From: Gemmataceae bacterium
GTDB lineage: Bacteria > Planctomycetota > Planctomycetia > Gemmatales > Gemmataceae
Direction: 5' to 3'
NCBI GenBank assembly: GCA_019694755.1
Contig: JAIBBI010000004.1
Span: 30,155-94,154 of the forward strand
DNA: 64,000 nucleotides
The first letter of the stretch is position 1. Every line of letters starts with the position of its first letter. The translations under genes and the position numbers were made by a program. Below are positions 40,389 through 49,887 of the stretch, one piece after another. Below the pieces are notes generated by a model, which worked only from the letters and a program-made list of their open reading frames with translations, was not told the origin of the DNA and ran no database searches.

Positions 40389-40757
40389 TTAAAACTGGAT
40401 GCCGCCGGCGCGGACCGCTTCGGCCAGGGCTTTTACCCGGCCGTGGAATTTGTAATGACCGCGATCGAAGCACACCTTCGTCACGCCTTTGGCCTTGGCA
40501 ACCTCGGCGAGTTTCGTGCCGACCGTGGTTGCTGCCTTCACGTTTCCGCCGTACCCGACGCTGGACTTCAGGTCTTTCGCCGCGCTGCTGTAGGCTGCGA
40601 GGGTGACCCCGGTCGAGTCGTCGATGATCTGGGCGTAAATGTGCATGGACGAGCGGAACACGCTGAGGCGGGGTCGCTCGGCCGTGCCGCGGACTCGGTT
40701 GCGGACCCGGTGCCGCTTCCGTTCGCGTCGCTGAGCCAGTCGTTTCTGAAACTTCAT
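40389..40757 (-). CDS. rplR: 50S ribosomal protein L18
   Basis: This 122-residue protein has [27 protein letters not shown] at the N-terminus, the basic tail that inserts into rRNA, followed by [20 protein letters not shown] and [26 protein letters not shown] in outline. L18 binds 5S rRNA together with L5. It stands between rplF and rpsE. Length fits bacterial L18. Confidence 0.97.
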   Translation of the reverse strand: MKFQKRLAQRRERKRHRVRNRVRGTAERPRLSVFRSSMHIYAQIIDDSTGVTLAAYSSAAKDLKSSVGYGGNVKAATTVGTKLAEVAKAKGVTKVCFDRGHYKFHGRVKALAEAVRAGGIQF

Positions 40758-40795
40758 CGCTCTGCTCTCTGGGGCTTCCGCCCGGACCCACCGGA

Positions 40796-41347
40796 TCAGC
40801 CGCCACTGGCGAAGGACTTGCCTTCCTTGCGCCGGACCACTTCGTTTTCGTACCGCACACCCTTGCCCTTGTAGGGCTCGGGCTTCCGGGCCGCCCGGAT
40901 CTCCGCGGCGAACTGGCCGACCTTCTGCTTGTCCGCACCCTTCACGATGATCGTGGTCGGGTCGGGCACTTCGAAGGTCACGCCGGCCGGCGGCTTGAGG
41001 CTGATCGGATTCGAATAGCCGACCGTCAGGACGACCGCACCCTTGTCGGAGCGGGCCTGGTAGCCGATGCCTTCGATCTTCAGTTTCTTCTCGTAGCCGG
41101 TGGCCACACCCTGAATCATGTTGGCGATCAGAGCGCGGGTCAGGCCGTGAGCGGCGCGGCTGAAACGCTCGTCGTTGCCGCGGGTGACTTTGACCTGCTT
41201 GGCGCCGGCATCGAAATCGACCTTCACCACAGGGAGGAAGGTCTGTTCGAGCGTGCCCTTGGGGCCTTCCACCTTCACGGTGAGACCGTTGACCGCAACT
41301 TTGACGTTGGCGGGTACGGTAACCGGTAGTTTGCCTATCCGAGACAC
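40796..41347 (-). CDS. rplF: 50S ribosomal protein L6
   Basis: This 183-residue protein starts [21 protein letters not shown] and has two L6 repeats. The second contains [60 protein letters not shown] in outline, including the EPYKGKG motif that contacts 23S rRNA. L6 lies near the factor-binding site and the sarcin-ricin loop. It is separated from rpsH by about 100 bases of GC-rich sequence with inverted-repeat-like character and no gene. Confidence 0.98.
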   Translation of the reverse strand: MSRIGKLPVTVPANVKVAVNGLTVKVEGPKGTLEQTFLPVVKVDFDAGAKQVKVTRGNDERFSRAAHGLTRALIANMIQGVATGYEKKLKIEGIGYQARSDKGAVVLTVGYSNPISLKPPAGVTFEVPDPTTIIVKGADKQKVGQFAAEIRAARKPEPYKGKGVRYENEVVRRKEGKSFASGG

Positions 41348-41448
41348 GTTCGATTCTCCGTCGGCCGGCTTGGGGGAGCCGGGTCAGATATCTTACGAAT
41401 TCTCTCCGGAATCGGGCCGACTCCGGAGCTCCCGCGGTGCGGGATCAC

Positions 41449-41892
41449 TTACCACACGGTGCAGAGCAGTTCGCCGCCGAGCTTGGCGGCCCGTGCCTGG
41501 CGATCGCTCATGACGCCCCGACTCGTGCTCAAGACCGAGATACCGAGCCCGTCGAGGACCGGCTTGAGTTCATTGCAGCGGACGTAAACCCGCAGGCCGG
41601 GCTTGCTGACCCGGGCGATGTGCCGGATCACCTGCTCGCCTTCCGGGCCGTACTTCAGGAAGACCCGAAGCACGAGCTGGGCCGCGTCGACCTTGGCGCT
41701 CGTGTCGAACTGCCGGCCCTCCGGAGTCTCGACATACTTGCCGGTCTGGCAGCCCAGAACGTAGCCTTCCTCGCGGAGGACTTCGGCGAGGCGGAATTTC
41801 AGGTGGCTGTACGGCATCTCAACGGCCGGCCGTTCGATGGCCGCGGCGTTGCGGATGCGCGTCAGCATGTCGGCCAAGGGATCTGTCATCAT
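41449..41892 (-). CDS. rpsH: 30S ribosomal protein S8
   Basis: This is a 147-residue protein beginning MMTDPLADMLTRIRNA (ATG 41889 is an equally good start) and ending VLSTSRGVMSDRQARAAKLGGELLCTVW, the conserved C-terminal end that reads STSRG-GELL. It binds 16S rRNA helix 21 and, in Escherichia coli, represses the spc operon. It is about 15 residues longer than the usual S8 in the middle part. It follows rpsN by 13 bases. Confidence 0.97.
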   Translation of the reverse strand: MMTDPLADMLTRIRNAAAIERPAVEMPYSHLKFRLAEVLREEGYVLGCQTGKYVETPEGRQFDTSAKVDAAQLVLRVFLKYGPEGEQVIRHIARVSKPGLRVYVRCNELKPVLDGLGISVLSTSRGVMSDRQARAAKLGGELLCTVW

Positions 41893-41905
41893 GGTCGATT
41901 CGCCC

Positions 41906-42166
41906 TCACCAGCTCGCTTTGCGGACGCCGGGGATCAACCCGTCGGAAGCCATGTCTCGAAACACAATTCGACAGACGCCGAACTTGCGGTACACCGCAC
42001 GCGGTCGGCCGGTCAGCAGGCACCGGCGACGGATCCGGATGAGGTCGCGCGGGCGGAGCAGTTTGGCTGCGTCCCGCTGATCGGCCGGCTTCGCCATCTC
42101 GGCCTTGTGACTGGCCAAAGCAGCAAGCTGCTTCTTGTATTTCGCCATCTTCGCGGTCGTCGACAC
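41906..42166 (-). CDS. rpsN: 30S ribosomal protein S14 (long form)
   Basis: This is an 86-residue protein from GTG 42166. ATG 42148 (MAKYKKQ) is the alternative, matching some annotated S14 starts. It contains [41 protein letters not shown] in outline, the conserved end. Only two cysteines remain and no CxxC pair, so this is the zinc-free long type of S14. S14 sits in the 30S head. It lies between rplE and rpsH. Confidence 0.95.
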   Translation of the reverse strand: MSTTAKMAKYKKQLAALASHKAEMAKPADQRDAAKLLRPRDLIRIRRRCLLTGRPRAVYRKFGVCRIVFRDMASDGLIPGVRKASW

Positions 42167-42180
42167 GTTCGCTTCCCCGC

Positions 42181-42849
<669 letters not shown>

Positions 42850-42850
42850 G

Positions 42851-43219
42851 TCAGACTACCTCCGCCGCCAGGCTGATAATTCGCGTAAAGTTCTTGTCGC
42901 GGAGTTCCTTGGCGACCGCACCGAAGATGCGGGTCCCCTTCGGATTCTGCTCGGCATCGATGATCACGAGCGCGTTGCGGTCGAACCGGACGTAGCTGCC
43001 GTCGTCCCGACGGTACGCCTTCTTGGTCCGGACCACCACGCCGCGAATCACGTCACCGGGCTTCACGTCGCCGCCGGGGATCGCCTTCTTGACGCTGGCG
43101 ATGATCACGTCACCGAGGCCGGCGTAGCGCTTGCTGCTGCCACCCAGCACCTTGATGCACATGCACTCTTTCGCGCCGGTGTTGTCGGCCACGTCGAGGA
43201 AGCTGTATTCTTGGATCAT
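42851..43219 (-). CDS. rplN: 50S ribosomal protein L14
   Basis: This is a 122-residue protein with [27 protein letters not shown] in outline, [32 protein letters not shown] in outline and [35 protein letters not shown] end, all as in L14. L14 forms an intersubunit bridge and contacts L19. Usually rplX follows directly, whereas here rplE does. Confidence 0.98.
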   Translation of the reverse strand: MIQEYSFLDVADNTGAKECMCIKVLGGSSKRYAGLGDVIIASVKKAIPGGDVKPGDVIRGVVVRTKKAYRRDDGSYVRFDRNALVIIDAEQNPKGTRIFGAVAKELRDKNFTRIISLAAEVV

Positions 43220-43251
43220 GGTTGTCCCCTCCTCGGGGGCTCAATCGTCGG

Positions 43252-43560
43252 TCAGGCCTTGGCCGGGGTCGCCACTTCCGCGGCCGAGGGCGCCCGCTTC
43301 ACCACCCGCACCAGGCACCATCGCTTGGTCTTCGACAGGGGCCGGGATTCCATGATCTCGACCGTGTCGCCCATGTGCGAATCGTTCTTCGGATCGTGTA
43401 CGTAGCACACGGTCCGCTTCTTGACGTACTTGCCGTACCGCGGGTGCTTTTCCAGGCGGTAGATCTCGACGCGCCGGGTCTGGGCGTTGGAATCCCGGGT
43501 CACGACCCCCGTCAGGGTCCGCCGGCTGGTCCGCTCAATCGTCGTGGTCGTCTCGGCCAT
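43252..43560 (-). CDS. rpsQ: 30S ribosomal protein S17
   Basis: This 102-residue protein has the S17 OB-fold markers TLTGVVTRDSNAQTRRVEIYRLEKHPRYGKYVKKRT in outline, then VHDPKNDSHMGDTVEIMESRPLSKTKRWCLVRVV in outline. The tail after position 88 is a short Ala/Pro extension. S17 is a primary 16S rRNA binder of the 30S body. It stands between rpmC and rplN. Confidence 0.97.
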   Translation of the reverse strand: MAETTTTIERTSRRTLTGVVTRDSNAQTRRVEIYRLEKHPRYGKYVKKRTVCYVHDPKNDSHMGDTVEIMESRPLSKTKRWCLVRVVKRAPSAAEVATPAKA

Positions 43561-43583
43561 GGTTCATCGGTTCCTTCGCGGGT

Positions 43584-43790
43584 TTAGGCGGCAGGAGCGG
43601 CGGCCCGCTCCTTTTCCCGCTGAATGGTCTTGATCCGCGCGACGTCGCGGCGGGTCTTCTTGATCGCATCGGGCGTTTCGAGGCGGTCGGTCGCGGCCTG
43701 GAATCGCAACTCGAACAGACGCTTCTGCGCGTCCTTCAAGGCGCTCGCCAGTTCCTCACCGCCCAGATTGCGGAGTTCGGTCGCTTTCAT
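43584..43790 (-). CDS. rpmC: 50S ribosomal protein L29
   Basis: This is a 68-residue protein from ATG 43790 (MKATELRNLGGEEL). The longer frame to 43829 would overlap rplP by 37 bases and is not needed. It has the two-helix L29 pattern: ALKDAQKRLFELRFQAATDRLETPDAIKKTRRDVARIKTIQRE in outline. L29 lies at the tunnel exit next to L23, where chaperones and SRP dock. It starts 2 bases after the rplP stop. Confidence 0.95.
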   Translation of the reverse strand: MKATELRNLGGEELASALKDAQKRLFELRFQAATDRLETPDAIKKTRRDVARIKTIQREKERAAAPAA

Positions 43791-43792
43791 GA

Positions 43793-44215
43793 TCAGGTGC
43801 CCTTCGCCGTTCGGGTCACGAGCCGGCACTTGAACGGCATCTTGTAGGCCACTTTGGCCAGAGCCGTCTTGGCTGTCGCTTCCGGAACGCCGGCCAGTTC
43901 AAACAAGATCGTGCCCGGCTTCACCACGGCCGCCCAGAATTCCGGTTCGCCTTTGCCCTTACCCATACGGGTTTCGAGCGGAATCGACGTTACGGACTTG
44001 TGCGGAAACACGCGGATGTACAGCCGACCTTCGCCGCGAATCGAGTGGGCCGCGGTGATGCGCCCCGCTTCGATCGACTCGGCACTCAGCCAGCCGCCCT
44101 CGAGCGTCTGCAATCCAAAATCGCCGAAGGCAACAGTATTGCCCCGGGTCGCGTTACCTTTTACGCGACCGCGCTGGCTTTTGCGGAACTTTACCCGCTT
44201 GGGCATTAGGGGCAT
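43793..44215 (-). CDS. rplP: 50S ribosomal protein L16
   Basis: This 140-residue protein begins MPLMPKRVKFRKSQRGRVKGNATRG and has GRLYIRVFPHKSVTSIPLETRMGKGKGEPEFWAAVVKPG in outline, as in L16. It contacts the A-site tRNA elbow and helps final 50S maturation. With the start at 44215 it overlaps the 3' end of rpsC by 62 bases in another frame; even ATG 44206 leaves 53 bases of overlap. Confidence 0.96.
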   Translation of the reverse strand: MPLMPKRVKFRKSQRGRVKGNATRGNTVAFGDFGLQTLEGGWLSAESIEAGRITAAHSIRGEGRLYIRVFPHKSVTSIPLETRMGKGKGEPEFWAAVVKPGTILFELAGVPEATAKTALAKVAYKMPFKCRLVTRTAKGT

Positions 44216-44858
44216 TGCTAGCCTCCTCGGTCGCTAGATAGTCGCCGTTATTGATCCACACTTTGATACCGATGTTCCCCTGGGCCGTGTTGGCCTCGGT
44301 GAACCCGTATTCCACCTTCGCCCGGAGGGTCGAGAGAGGAATCGAACCGTTCATCGCGATTTCGCAGCGGGCCATTTCCGATCCGCCGAGCCGACCCGCC
44401 AACTGGACCTTTATCCCCTTGGCGCCCGCCTCCATCGATTGCTCGATGGTTCGCTTGAGCGTCTTGCGGAAGGCGGCCCGCTTCTCGAGCTGCTCCGCGA
44501 TGTCCTCGGCCACGATCTGAGGGTCGGTCATGGGGTTGCCGACTTCGATCGTCTTAACCTCGATGTGACGGTGGACCAGGTCTTCCAGGTCCTTCGTCAG
44601 CTTGTCGATCTCCGCGCCTTTCTTGCCGATGATCACGCCGACCTTGGCCGAGTAGATCTGCACCGACACGCGTTCGCGGGTCCGTTCAATCCGAATCCGG
44701 GCAATGCCCGACCGCTTGAACTTCGACTTGATGTACTTGCGGATCTTCACGTCTTCGAGCAGAAGCTCGGCGAAATCCGCCTTATTCGCGTACCACCGGC
44801 TCTGCCAGTCGGCGAAGATCCCGGTCCGGAAGCCTGTCGGACGAACTTTCTGGCCCAT
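44154..44858 (-). CDS. rpsC: 30S ribosomal protein S3 with C-terminal extension
   Basis: This 234-residue protein begins MGQKVRPTGFRTGIFADWQSRWYANK in outline. It has the KH domain with VGVIIGKKGAEIDKLTKDLE (GxxG as GKKG) and the second domain GIKVQLAGRLGGSEMARCE and QGNIGIKVWINNGDYL. The last 28 residues are an Ala/Pro/Lys/Arg tail. S3 forms part of the mRNA entry helicase site. The tail-coding region is the part that overlaps rplP, so it evolves under two reading frames. Confidence 0.97.
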   Translation of the reverse strand: MGQKVRPTGFRTGIFADWQSRWYANKADFAELLLEDVKIRKYIKSKFKRSGIARIRIERTRERVSVQIYSAKVGVIIGKKGAEIDKLTKDLEDLVHRHIEVKTIEVGNPMTDPQIVAEDIAEQLEKRAAFRKTLKRTIEQSMEAGAKGIKVQLAGRLGGSEMARCEIAMNGSIPLSTLRAKVEYGFTEANTAQGNIGIKVWINNGDYLATEEASNAPNAQAGKVPQKPARSRKR

Positions 44859-44861
44859 CGT

Positions 44862-45212
44862 TTAGACTCCCGCCTCTTCGCGACCGTCGTCCACCGAGAC
44901 GACGATGTGGCTGAACCGTTTCTTGATCGGGGTGGCCATGCCGCGGGCACGAGGCATGAACCGCTTCATGATCGGGCCGCCGTCGACGCGGGACTCGACG
45001 ACCAGGAGATCGTCGACGTTGCGGACCCCGCGGTCCTCGGCGTTTCCGACCGCGCTCTTGAGCACGCCTTCGATGAGGCGGGCGCCGCGGTTGGGCAGAA
45101 ACCGGAGGGCTTCGAGGGCCTCGTCGGCCGACTTGCCGCGAATCAGCTCGGCGATCGGCCGGAGCTTCCGGGCCGTCACGTCGGCGTATCGCAATTTCGC
45201 GCTGTAACGCAT
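44862..45212 (-). CDS. rplV: 50S ribosomal protein L22
   Basis: This 116-residue protein has YADVTARKLRPIAELIRGKSADEALEALRFLPNRGARLIEGVLKSAVGNAEDR in outline and the tunnel-lining beta hairpin with GGPIMKRFMPRARGMATPIKKRFSHIVVSV in outline. L22 lines the polypeptide exit tunnel at its narrow point, where macrolides act. It follows rpsS and precedes rpsC in the standard S10 order. Confidence 0.98.
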   Translation of the reverse strand: MRYSAKLRYADVTARKLRPIAELIRGKSADEALEALRFLPNRGARLIEGVLKSAVGNAEDRGVRNVDDLLVVESRVDGGPIMKRFMPRARGMATPIKKRFSHIVVSVDDGREEAGV

Positions 45213-45229
45213 CGTACCTGTCTCCGGGG

Positions 45230-45514
45230 TTACTTGCCGGGCCCGGCCGCGGCCTTCGCCGACTTGCCGCCCGAGTGCCCCTTGAAGATTCGCGTGGGGG
45301 CGAACTCACCGAGCTTGTGACCGACCATGTCTTCCGTCACGAACACCCGCGTGTGCTGCTTGCCGTTGTGCACGAGAAACGTCTGCCCGACGAAGTCGGG
45401 GACGATGGTGCAGTCGCGGGCCCACGTCTTGATCGGCTCACGCCGCGTGTTCTTCTCGACCTTGGCAAAGAGCCGGAGGTCGACGTAAGGCCCTTTCTTC
45501 AGCGAACGGCTCAT
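45230..45514 (-). CDS. rpsS: 30S ribosomal protein S19
   Basis: This 94-residue protein starts [21 protein letters not shown] and has [55 protein letters not shown] in outline, all diagnostic of S19. S19 binds with S13 in the 30S head. It lies 15 bases after rplB. The C-terminus is a short Lys/Ala tail. Confidence 0.98.
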   Translation of the reverse strand: MSRSLKKGPYVDLRLFAKVEKNTRREPIKTWARDCTIVPDFVGQTFLVHNGKQHTRVFVTEDMVGHKLGEFAPTRIFKGHSGGKSAKAAAGPGK

Positions 45515-45529
45515 CGATCAGCGCCTCGT

Positions 45530-46378
45530 TTATGCGTAGTGCGGGCCCGGCCGGCGACGGCGAATGATCGCCTTGTTCGACGGCTTGCGTTTGTTGCGGG
45601 TCTTGCCGCCCTTCGAAGGAACGCCCGTCGGCGAACAGGGGTGCCGACCGCCCGCGGTCCGGCCTTCGCCGCCGCCCATCGGGTGGTTCACCGGGTTCAT
45701 CGACGTGCCGCGGTTGTGCGGCTTCCGGCCCTTCCAGCGCTTCCGGCCCGCCTTGCCCAGGTCCAGATTCATGTGATCCGAGTTACCGATCGCACCGACC
45801 GTCGCCCGGCAGTTCACGTCCACCCGGCGGACTTCACCGCTCGGCAGAGTGATCTGGGCCCAGTGGCCTTCGCGGGCCGAAAGGGTGATATGCGTCCCGG
45901 CCGAACGTCCGAGTTGACCGCCCCGACCCGGTTGCATTTCCACGTTGTGGATTTCCATGCCGAGGGGGATCTTCCGAAGCGGCAGACAGTTGTCGACCCG
46001 CGGTTCGAGTTCCTCACCGCTCTCGACCGTCATCCCCGCATTCAGACCTTCGGGGGCCAGAATGTAGAACTTCGTGCCGTCTTCGTACCGGAGCAGGGCG
46101 ATGCGTGCCGAGCGATTCGGATCGTATTCGATCTGCAGCACCTGGGCCGGGCCGGTCTTTTTCCGTTTGAAGTCGATCAAGCGGTACATCCGCTTGTGTC
46201 CACCCCCACGGAACCGGACACAGATCACGCCCTGGTTGTTTCGGCCGCCCTTGCGCTTGAGCGGAACGACCAGCGACTTCTCGGGGCGATTCTCGAGTGG
46301 ATAGGTACACTCCGTGAAATCGCTCACCGAGCCGTGGCGTCGGCCCGCAGAAGTCGGTTTGTATTGTCGAATGCCCAT
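45530..46378 (-). CDS. rplB: 50S ribosomal protein L2
   Basis: This 282-residue protein has the L2 core [34 protein letters not shown] in outline (from about 75), [36 protein letters not shown] in outline, and the [17 protein letters not shown] motif with the essential His in the peptidyl-transferase-proximal loop. The end [27 protein letters not shown] fits. L2 is essential for subunit joining and peptidyl transfer. It is preceded by a 114-base gap filled with heptamer-like repeats. Confidence 0.98.
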   Translation of the reverse strand: MGIRQYKPTSAGRRHGSVSDFTECTYPLENRPEKSLVVPLKRKGGRNNQGVICVRFRGGGHKRMYRLIDFKRKKTGPAQVLQIEYDPNRSARIALLRYEDGTKFYILAPEGLNAGMTVESGEELEPRVDNCLPLRKIPLGMEIHNVEMQPGRGGQLGRSAGTHITLSAREGHWAQITLPSGEVRRVDVNCRATVGAIGNSDHMNLDLGKAGRKRWKGRKPHNRGTSMNPVNHPMGGGEGRTAGGRHPCSPTGVPSKGGKTRNKRKPSNKAIIRRRRPGPHYA

Positions 46379-46380
46379 CG

Positions 46381-46490
46381 TTCGGCCCTCAGCTATCGGC
46401 TACCGGCTTTCGGCCAGAACCGAGGCTCATCTGCCATCTTCTGTCGGCGTTCTTTCTGGCCGCTAGCCCGGTGGCTGACGGCCGAGTGCC
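46381..46490 (-). repeat. Degenerate heptamer repeats in the rplW-rplB gap
   Basis: On the plus strand 46381-46415 reads TTCGGCC, CTCAGCT, ATCGGCT, ACCGGCT, TTCGGCC, five 7-base units. A second, looser run (GTTCTTT, CTGGCCG, CTAGCCC, GGTGGCT, GACGGCC, GAGTGCC) ends at 46490. On the coding strand the units read GCCGAAA, GCCGGTA, GCCGATA and so on, matching the array at 17.3 kb. Confidence 0.55.
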
Positions 46491-46492
46491 TG

Positions 46493-46855
46493 CTAGAAGA
46501 ACTCAATCTTGTCGTCCGGGTGCAGGGTGACGACGGCTTTCTTCCAATCGGGCTGCTTGCCGGCCGCACCGCGAAACCGCTTTTCCTTCCCCATCCGCAC
46601 CTGGGTGCGGACGGTCGTGACGCGGACCGGAAACAGTGATTCGATCGCCGACCGGATCTGCGTCTTGTTCGCTGCCGAATGGACCTCGAAACAGAACGAG
46701 TTGTACCGCTCGCTCTGGTGGGTGCCCTTTTCGGTCACGATGGGGCGAAGGACGATCTGGTGCGGTTCGAGATTCAGGTTCGGTTTGCCTTCGCGAACCG
46801 GCTTGGCCCGGCGATTGGTCTTCCGATACCGTTTCGGACGAGGTCGAGTTTGCAT
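46493..46855 (-). CDS. rplW: 50S ribosomal protein L23
   Basis: This 120-residue protein carries an N-terminal basic extension of about 30 residues, then the L23 fold PHQIVLRPIVTEKGTHQSERYNSFCFEVHSAANKTQIRSAIESLFPVRVTTVRT in outline. L23 is at the tunnel exit and is the docking site for trigger factor and SRP. It lies 21 bases after rplD. Downstream the usual order to rplB is kept. Confidence 0.96.
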   Translation of the reverse strand: MQTRPRPKRYRKTNRRAKPVREGKPNLNLEPHQIVLRPIVTEKGTHQSERYNSFCFEVHSAANKTQIRSAIESLFPVRVTTVRTQVRMGKEKRFRGAAGKQPDWKKAVVTLHPDDKIEFF

Positions 46856-46876
46856 GGCTGTTCCTCCCGAGGCCGA

Positions 46877-47542
46877 TTAGGCCTTGGCCCCGCGGAGCTT
46901 GTCGAAGGCGGCCCGGGTCAGGACGAGCTGCTTCTTGCGAAGCACTTCGTAAGCGTTGAGCTGCTCGGCCGGGAGCACGCCGACGCCGCGGATGTTCCGT
47001 CCCGAGCGATAAATCGCAGGGTCGTTCTTGTCCGTGCTGATGAGGCAGGTTACGCCTTCGAGCTTGAGAGCCTTCAAGACACCCGCCATCTCTTTGGTCT
47101 TCGGAGCCGCCAGGCCGAAGTCGTCGATGACGGTGAGCTCGTTGTCGGCGAGCTTGCTCAGGATCGCCATGCGGGTGGCCGCACGGAGAGCCTTCCGGGG
47201 CAGGCTGTATGAGTAGTCGCGGGGCTTCGGGCCCTTGGCGGTGCCGCCGCCGCGCCGCTTGTTGGTTCGCTTGTTGCCGGCCCGGGCGTTGCCGGTGCCT
47301 TTTTGCTTGAACAGCTTCTTGGTGCTGCCGGCAACTTCCGAACGGCGGAGCGTACTGTGAGTACCGGCCCGCTGATTGGCCCGATACATCAGCACGCTGT
47401 CGTGCAAAAGCTGCTTATTGATGGTGCCACCGAACTCGGCCGGGTCCACGGACACATTGCCCACGGACTGGCCGGTGCGGTTGTACACCGTCACGCTGAT
47501 CGGACCGCTGATAGCGGCTTGGGTGGTCGATGACACGGCCAT
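46877..47542 (-). CDS. rplD: 50S ribosomal protein L4
   Basis: This 221-residue protein has the internal extended loop [44 protein letters not shown] in outline, which reaches the exit tunnel and is the L4 hallmark, followed by [25 protein letters not shown] and [13 protein letters not shown]4 is an early 50S assembly protein and, in Escherichia coli, the S10-operon repressor. rplC, normally right before rplD, is missing: 106 bases separate it from rpsJ. Confidence 0.97.
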   Translation of the reverse strand: MAVSSTTQAAISGPISVTVYNRTGQSVGNVSVDPAEFGGTINKQLLHDSVLMYRANQRAGTHSTLRRSEVAGSTKKLFKQKGTGNARAGNKRTNKRRGGGTAKGPKPRDYSYSLPRKALRAATRMAILSKLADNELTVIDDFGLAAPKTKEMAGVLKALKLEGVTCLISTDKNDPAIYRSGRNIRGVGVLPAEQLNAYEVLRKKQLVLTRAAFDKLRGAKA

Positions 47543-47648
47543 TACCCTTCACAAGCAATCACCCGCCGGGACGGCCCGACGGGCAAAATCCCCCGCACCC
47601 GTCTGTTTTTGCCAGCCGGGAGGGTTGGGTATCCAGGTTGGGACTCGT

Positions 47649-47987
47649 TCAGTTCCCCGTCGCGGCCAGAACGCGAATCTTGATGTCCACGCCCGGGGGG
47701 AGACTCAAGCCCTTGTTCAATGCCTCAATCGTCTTGCCGGTCGGCTGCAGAATGTCGATCAGTCGCTTGTGCGTCCGGATCTCAAACTGCTCGCGGGACT
47801 TCCGGTCAATGTGTGGACTTCGAAGAACCGTGTACCGCTCCACCCGTGTCGGCAGGGGGATCGGGCCGTGGACCATCGCCCCGGTGCGCTGGGCGGTGTC
47901 TACGATCTCATACGCGGTCCGGTCGAGCACTTCATGGTCAAAGCCTTCCATGCGGATGCGAATTCGCTCGTTGGAAAACCCTGCCAT
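47649..47987 (-). CDS. rpsJ: 30S ribosomal protein S10
   Basis: This 112-residue protein has [71 protein letters not shown] in outline, the conserved S10 body, also used with NusB in antitermination. It is the first gene of the ribosomal cluster. A promoter-like element lies upstream at 48.05-48.08 kb. It is slightly longer than usual at both ends. Confidence 0.98.
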   Translation of the reverse strand: MAGFSNERIRIRMEGFDHEVLDRTAYEIVDTAQRTGAMVHGPIPLPTRVERYTVLRSPHIDRKSREQFEIRTHKRLIDILQPTGKTIEALNKGLSLPPGVDIKIRVLAATGN

Positions 47988-48051
47988 GTACCTTATCTCC
48001 CGTCGATGAACCGTCCCGGACTCGTTGGGCGCCCGAAATCAAGGTTCTATC

Positions 48052-48079
48052 GTTCTATGAGAGGAAACTACCGTGTCAA
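48052..48079 (-). promoter_or_regulatory. Putative main promoter of the ribosomal protein operon
   Basis: On the minus strand TTGACA (48079-48074), a perfect -35 consensus, is followed after 16 bases by TAGAAC (48057-48052). The start point would be about 60 bases before rpsJ. Upstream, a 7-base hairpin CTGCATG/CATGCAG lies between this and the nuoD stop at 48178, without a T run. Confidence 0.55.
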
Positions 48080-48177
48080 CCTGATATTGCGTTTCTGCAT
48101 GCCGTTACATGCAGCCAACGGTTGCGGAACGGCTAAAAAGCTATCAAATGCGACGAATGGTCGGCCTGCGCTATCGT

Positions 48178-49362
48178 TTACCGGTCGATTTCGCCCATGA
48201 CGATGTCGATGCTGCCGACGATAGCCGGGATATCGGCGATCAGGCAGCCCCGACAGATGGCGTCGGTGACACTGAGGTTGTTGAAACACGAGCTTTTCGC
48301 CCGGACCCGCAACGGCACGGGTTCCTTGCCGGGACGGCCCACGACGTAGAACCCCATCGCCCCGCGCGGGCATTCCGTCTCGACATACGCCTCGCCGGGG
48401 TGCAGGTGGCGGGGCGGTTCGATCCGGTGGCTCCCCTGCGCCGTCCGATACTTTTCCAAGCCTTGCTCCACTAGCTTCAGGCTTTCGAGCACTTCCAGCA
48501 TTCGCACGAAATACCGGTGCCAGCAGTCGCCGATCACCGAGCCGTCCGGCTTGTTGTCGAACGGCGGAATGATCGCGTCGAACTCGTAGTTTTCATACCC
48601 GCAGTACGGCTCAATCTTCCGCAGGTCCCAGGCGTGATCGCCTTTCGACTTGTCGAGCGAGCCGCGGAGCATGGGGCCGGAGCAGGCGTGGCTCAATGCC
48701 AGTTCCTTGCTCATGACGCCGATGCCCGCCGTGCGCTTCACGAAAATGTGGTTCGTGGTCAGCAGCGTGTGATATTCGGCGACCCGGGGGCGGAAATAGT
48801 CGATGAACTTCCGGCATTTGTCCGTCCACCCGGCCGGGAGGTCGTCGTGGACGCCACCGATTGTGATATAGCTGTACGTCAGCCGAGCTCCGCACACTTC
48901 CTCGAGCAGGTCCAGGATCATCTCGCGTTCGCGGAACGCGTAAAGGAACGGGCTGAATGTGCCGAGGTCGAGGCCGTATGTGCCCATCGCCACGAGGTGA
49001 CTGGCGACCCGGTTCAACTCGCAGATGATGACCCGGATGACGTCGGCCTTTTCCGGGACCTTCATCCCGCAGAGCTTTTCGACGGCCAGCGAATAGCCGA
49101 GATTCATGTTCATCCCGGCCAGATAGTCCATCCGGTCCGTGTAGGGAATGAACTGGATCGGGGTGACGTTTTCGCCGACTTTCTCCGCACAGCGGTGCAG
49201 GTAACCCATGTGCGGCGTAACTTCGGAGATGATCTCGCCGTCGGTACGCAGCACGAGCCGGAGCACGCCGTGCGTACTCGGGTGTTGCGGCCCCATGTTC
49301 ACGAGCATCTCGTCCGTGCGGACGTCGAACTCGATGACGGTCGGGTCAGTCAATCCCAGCAT
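48178..49362 (-). CDS. nuoD: NADH-quinone oxidoreductase subunit D
   Basis: This is a 394-residue protein of the 49-kDa family: MLVNMGPQHPSTHGVLRLVL in outline, HMGYLHRCAEKVGEN, PYTDRMDYLAGMN and the end LIADIPAIVGSIDIVMGEIDR, with the last Arg typical of the family. With NuoB it forms the quinone-binding site near cluster N2. It starts 27 bases after the nuoC stop. It is the last complex I gene here: the ribosomal operon begins 190 bases on, so subunits E-H and J-N must lie elsewhere or be missing. Confidence 0.97.
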   Translation of the reverse strand: MLGLTDPTVIEFDVRTDEMLVNMGPQHPSTHGVLRLVLRTDGEIISEVTPHMGYLHRCAEKVGENVTPIQFIPYTDRMDYLAGMNMNLGYSLAVEKLCGMKVPEKADVIRVIICELNRVASHLVAMGTYGLDLGTFSPFLYAFREREMILDLLEEVCGARLTYSYITIGGVHDDLPAGWTDKCRKFIDYFRPRVAEYHTLLTTNHIFVKRTAGIGVMSKELALSHACSGPMLRGSLDKSKGDHAWDLRKIEPYCGYENYEFDAIIPPFDNKPDGSVIGDCWHRYFVRMLEVLESLKLVEQGLEKYRTAQGSHRIEPPRHLHPGEAYVETECPRGAMGFYVVGRPGKEPVPLRVRAKSSCFNNLSVTDAICRGCLIADIPAIVGSIDIVMGEIDR

Positions 49363-49389
49363 GTCTCAACGCTCCGCTCCGCGACGTGG

Positions 49390-49887
49390 CTACCGCCCGC
49401 GGATGCCGTGGTATTCGAGAGGGAATTCGTAGTCCTTCCGCAGCGGGTGGCCTTCCCAGTCTTCACTGAGGAGGATGCGCTGCAGATTCGGATGGCCGGT
49501 GAAATCGATGCCGACCAGGTCAAACGTCTCGCGTTCCAGCCAGTCGGCGATTTTGAATACGCCGCTCAGCGTCGGGACGGCGGGGAGTCCGCCGCCTTCG
49601 ACTTGCCGGGGTAGCATCACTTTGACTGTAAACCGCTTCTTGTACTGGAAGCTCTGCAAGTGATACACGACTTCCAAGTGCGGTTCATAGCCCGCTTTCG
49701 CAGCCTTTTTCGGGTCGATTTCGAGGTAATCCACCCCGCTGATGTCGCAGAGCATCTCGAATTTCAAGTCCGGCGCGTCGCGCAGATAGGTCATCACCTC
49801 AACGAGGTCGCCCGCCTCGACGACCACGCCGTCGGCGAATTTCGCCTTGATCCGGTCGCCGAATTTTGCGTCGAGAATGTCGCTCAT
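49390..49887 (-). CDS. nuoC: NADH-quinone oxidoreductase subunit C
   Basis: This is a 165-residue protein of the 30-kDa type. Diagnostic parts are [25 protein letters not shown] and the C-terminal [39 protein letters not shown] in outline, which is the conserved complex I 30-kDa signature. It is separate here, not fused to NuoD. It overlaps nuoB by four bases (ATGA), indicating coupled translation. Confidence 0.97.
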   Translation of the reverse strand: MSDILDAKFGDRIKAKFADGVVVEAGDLVEVMTYLRDAPDLKFEMLCDISGVDYLEIDPKKAAKAGYEPHLEVVYHLQSFQYKKRFTVKVMLPRQVEGGGLPAVPTLSGVFKIADWLERETFDLVGIDFTGHPNLQRILLSEDWEGHPLRKDYEFPLEYHGIRGR

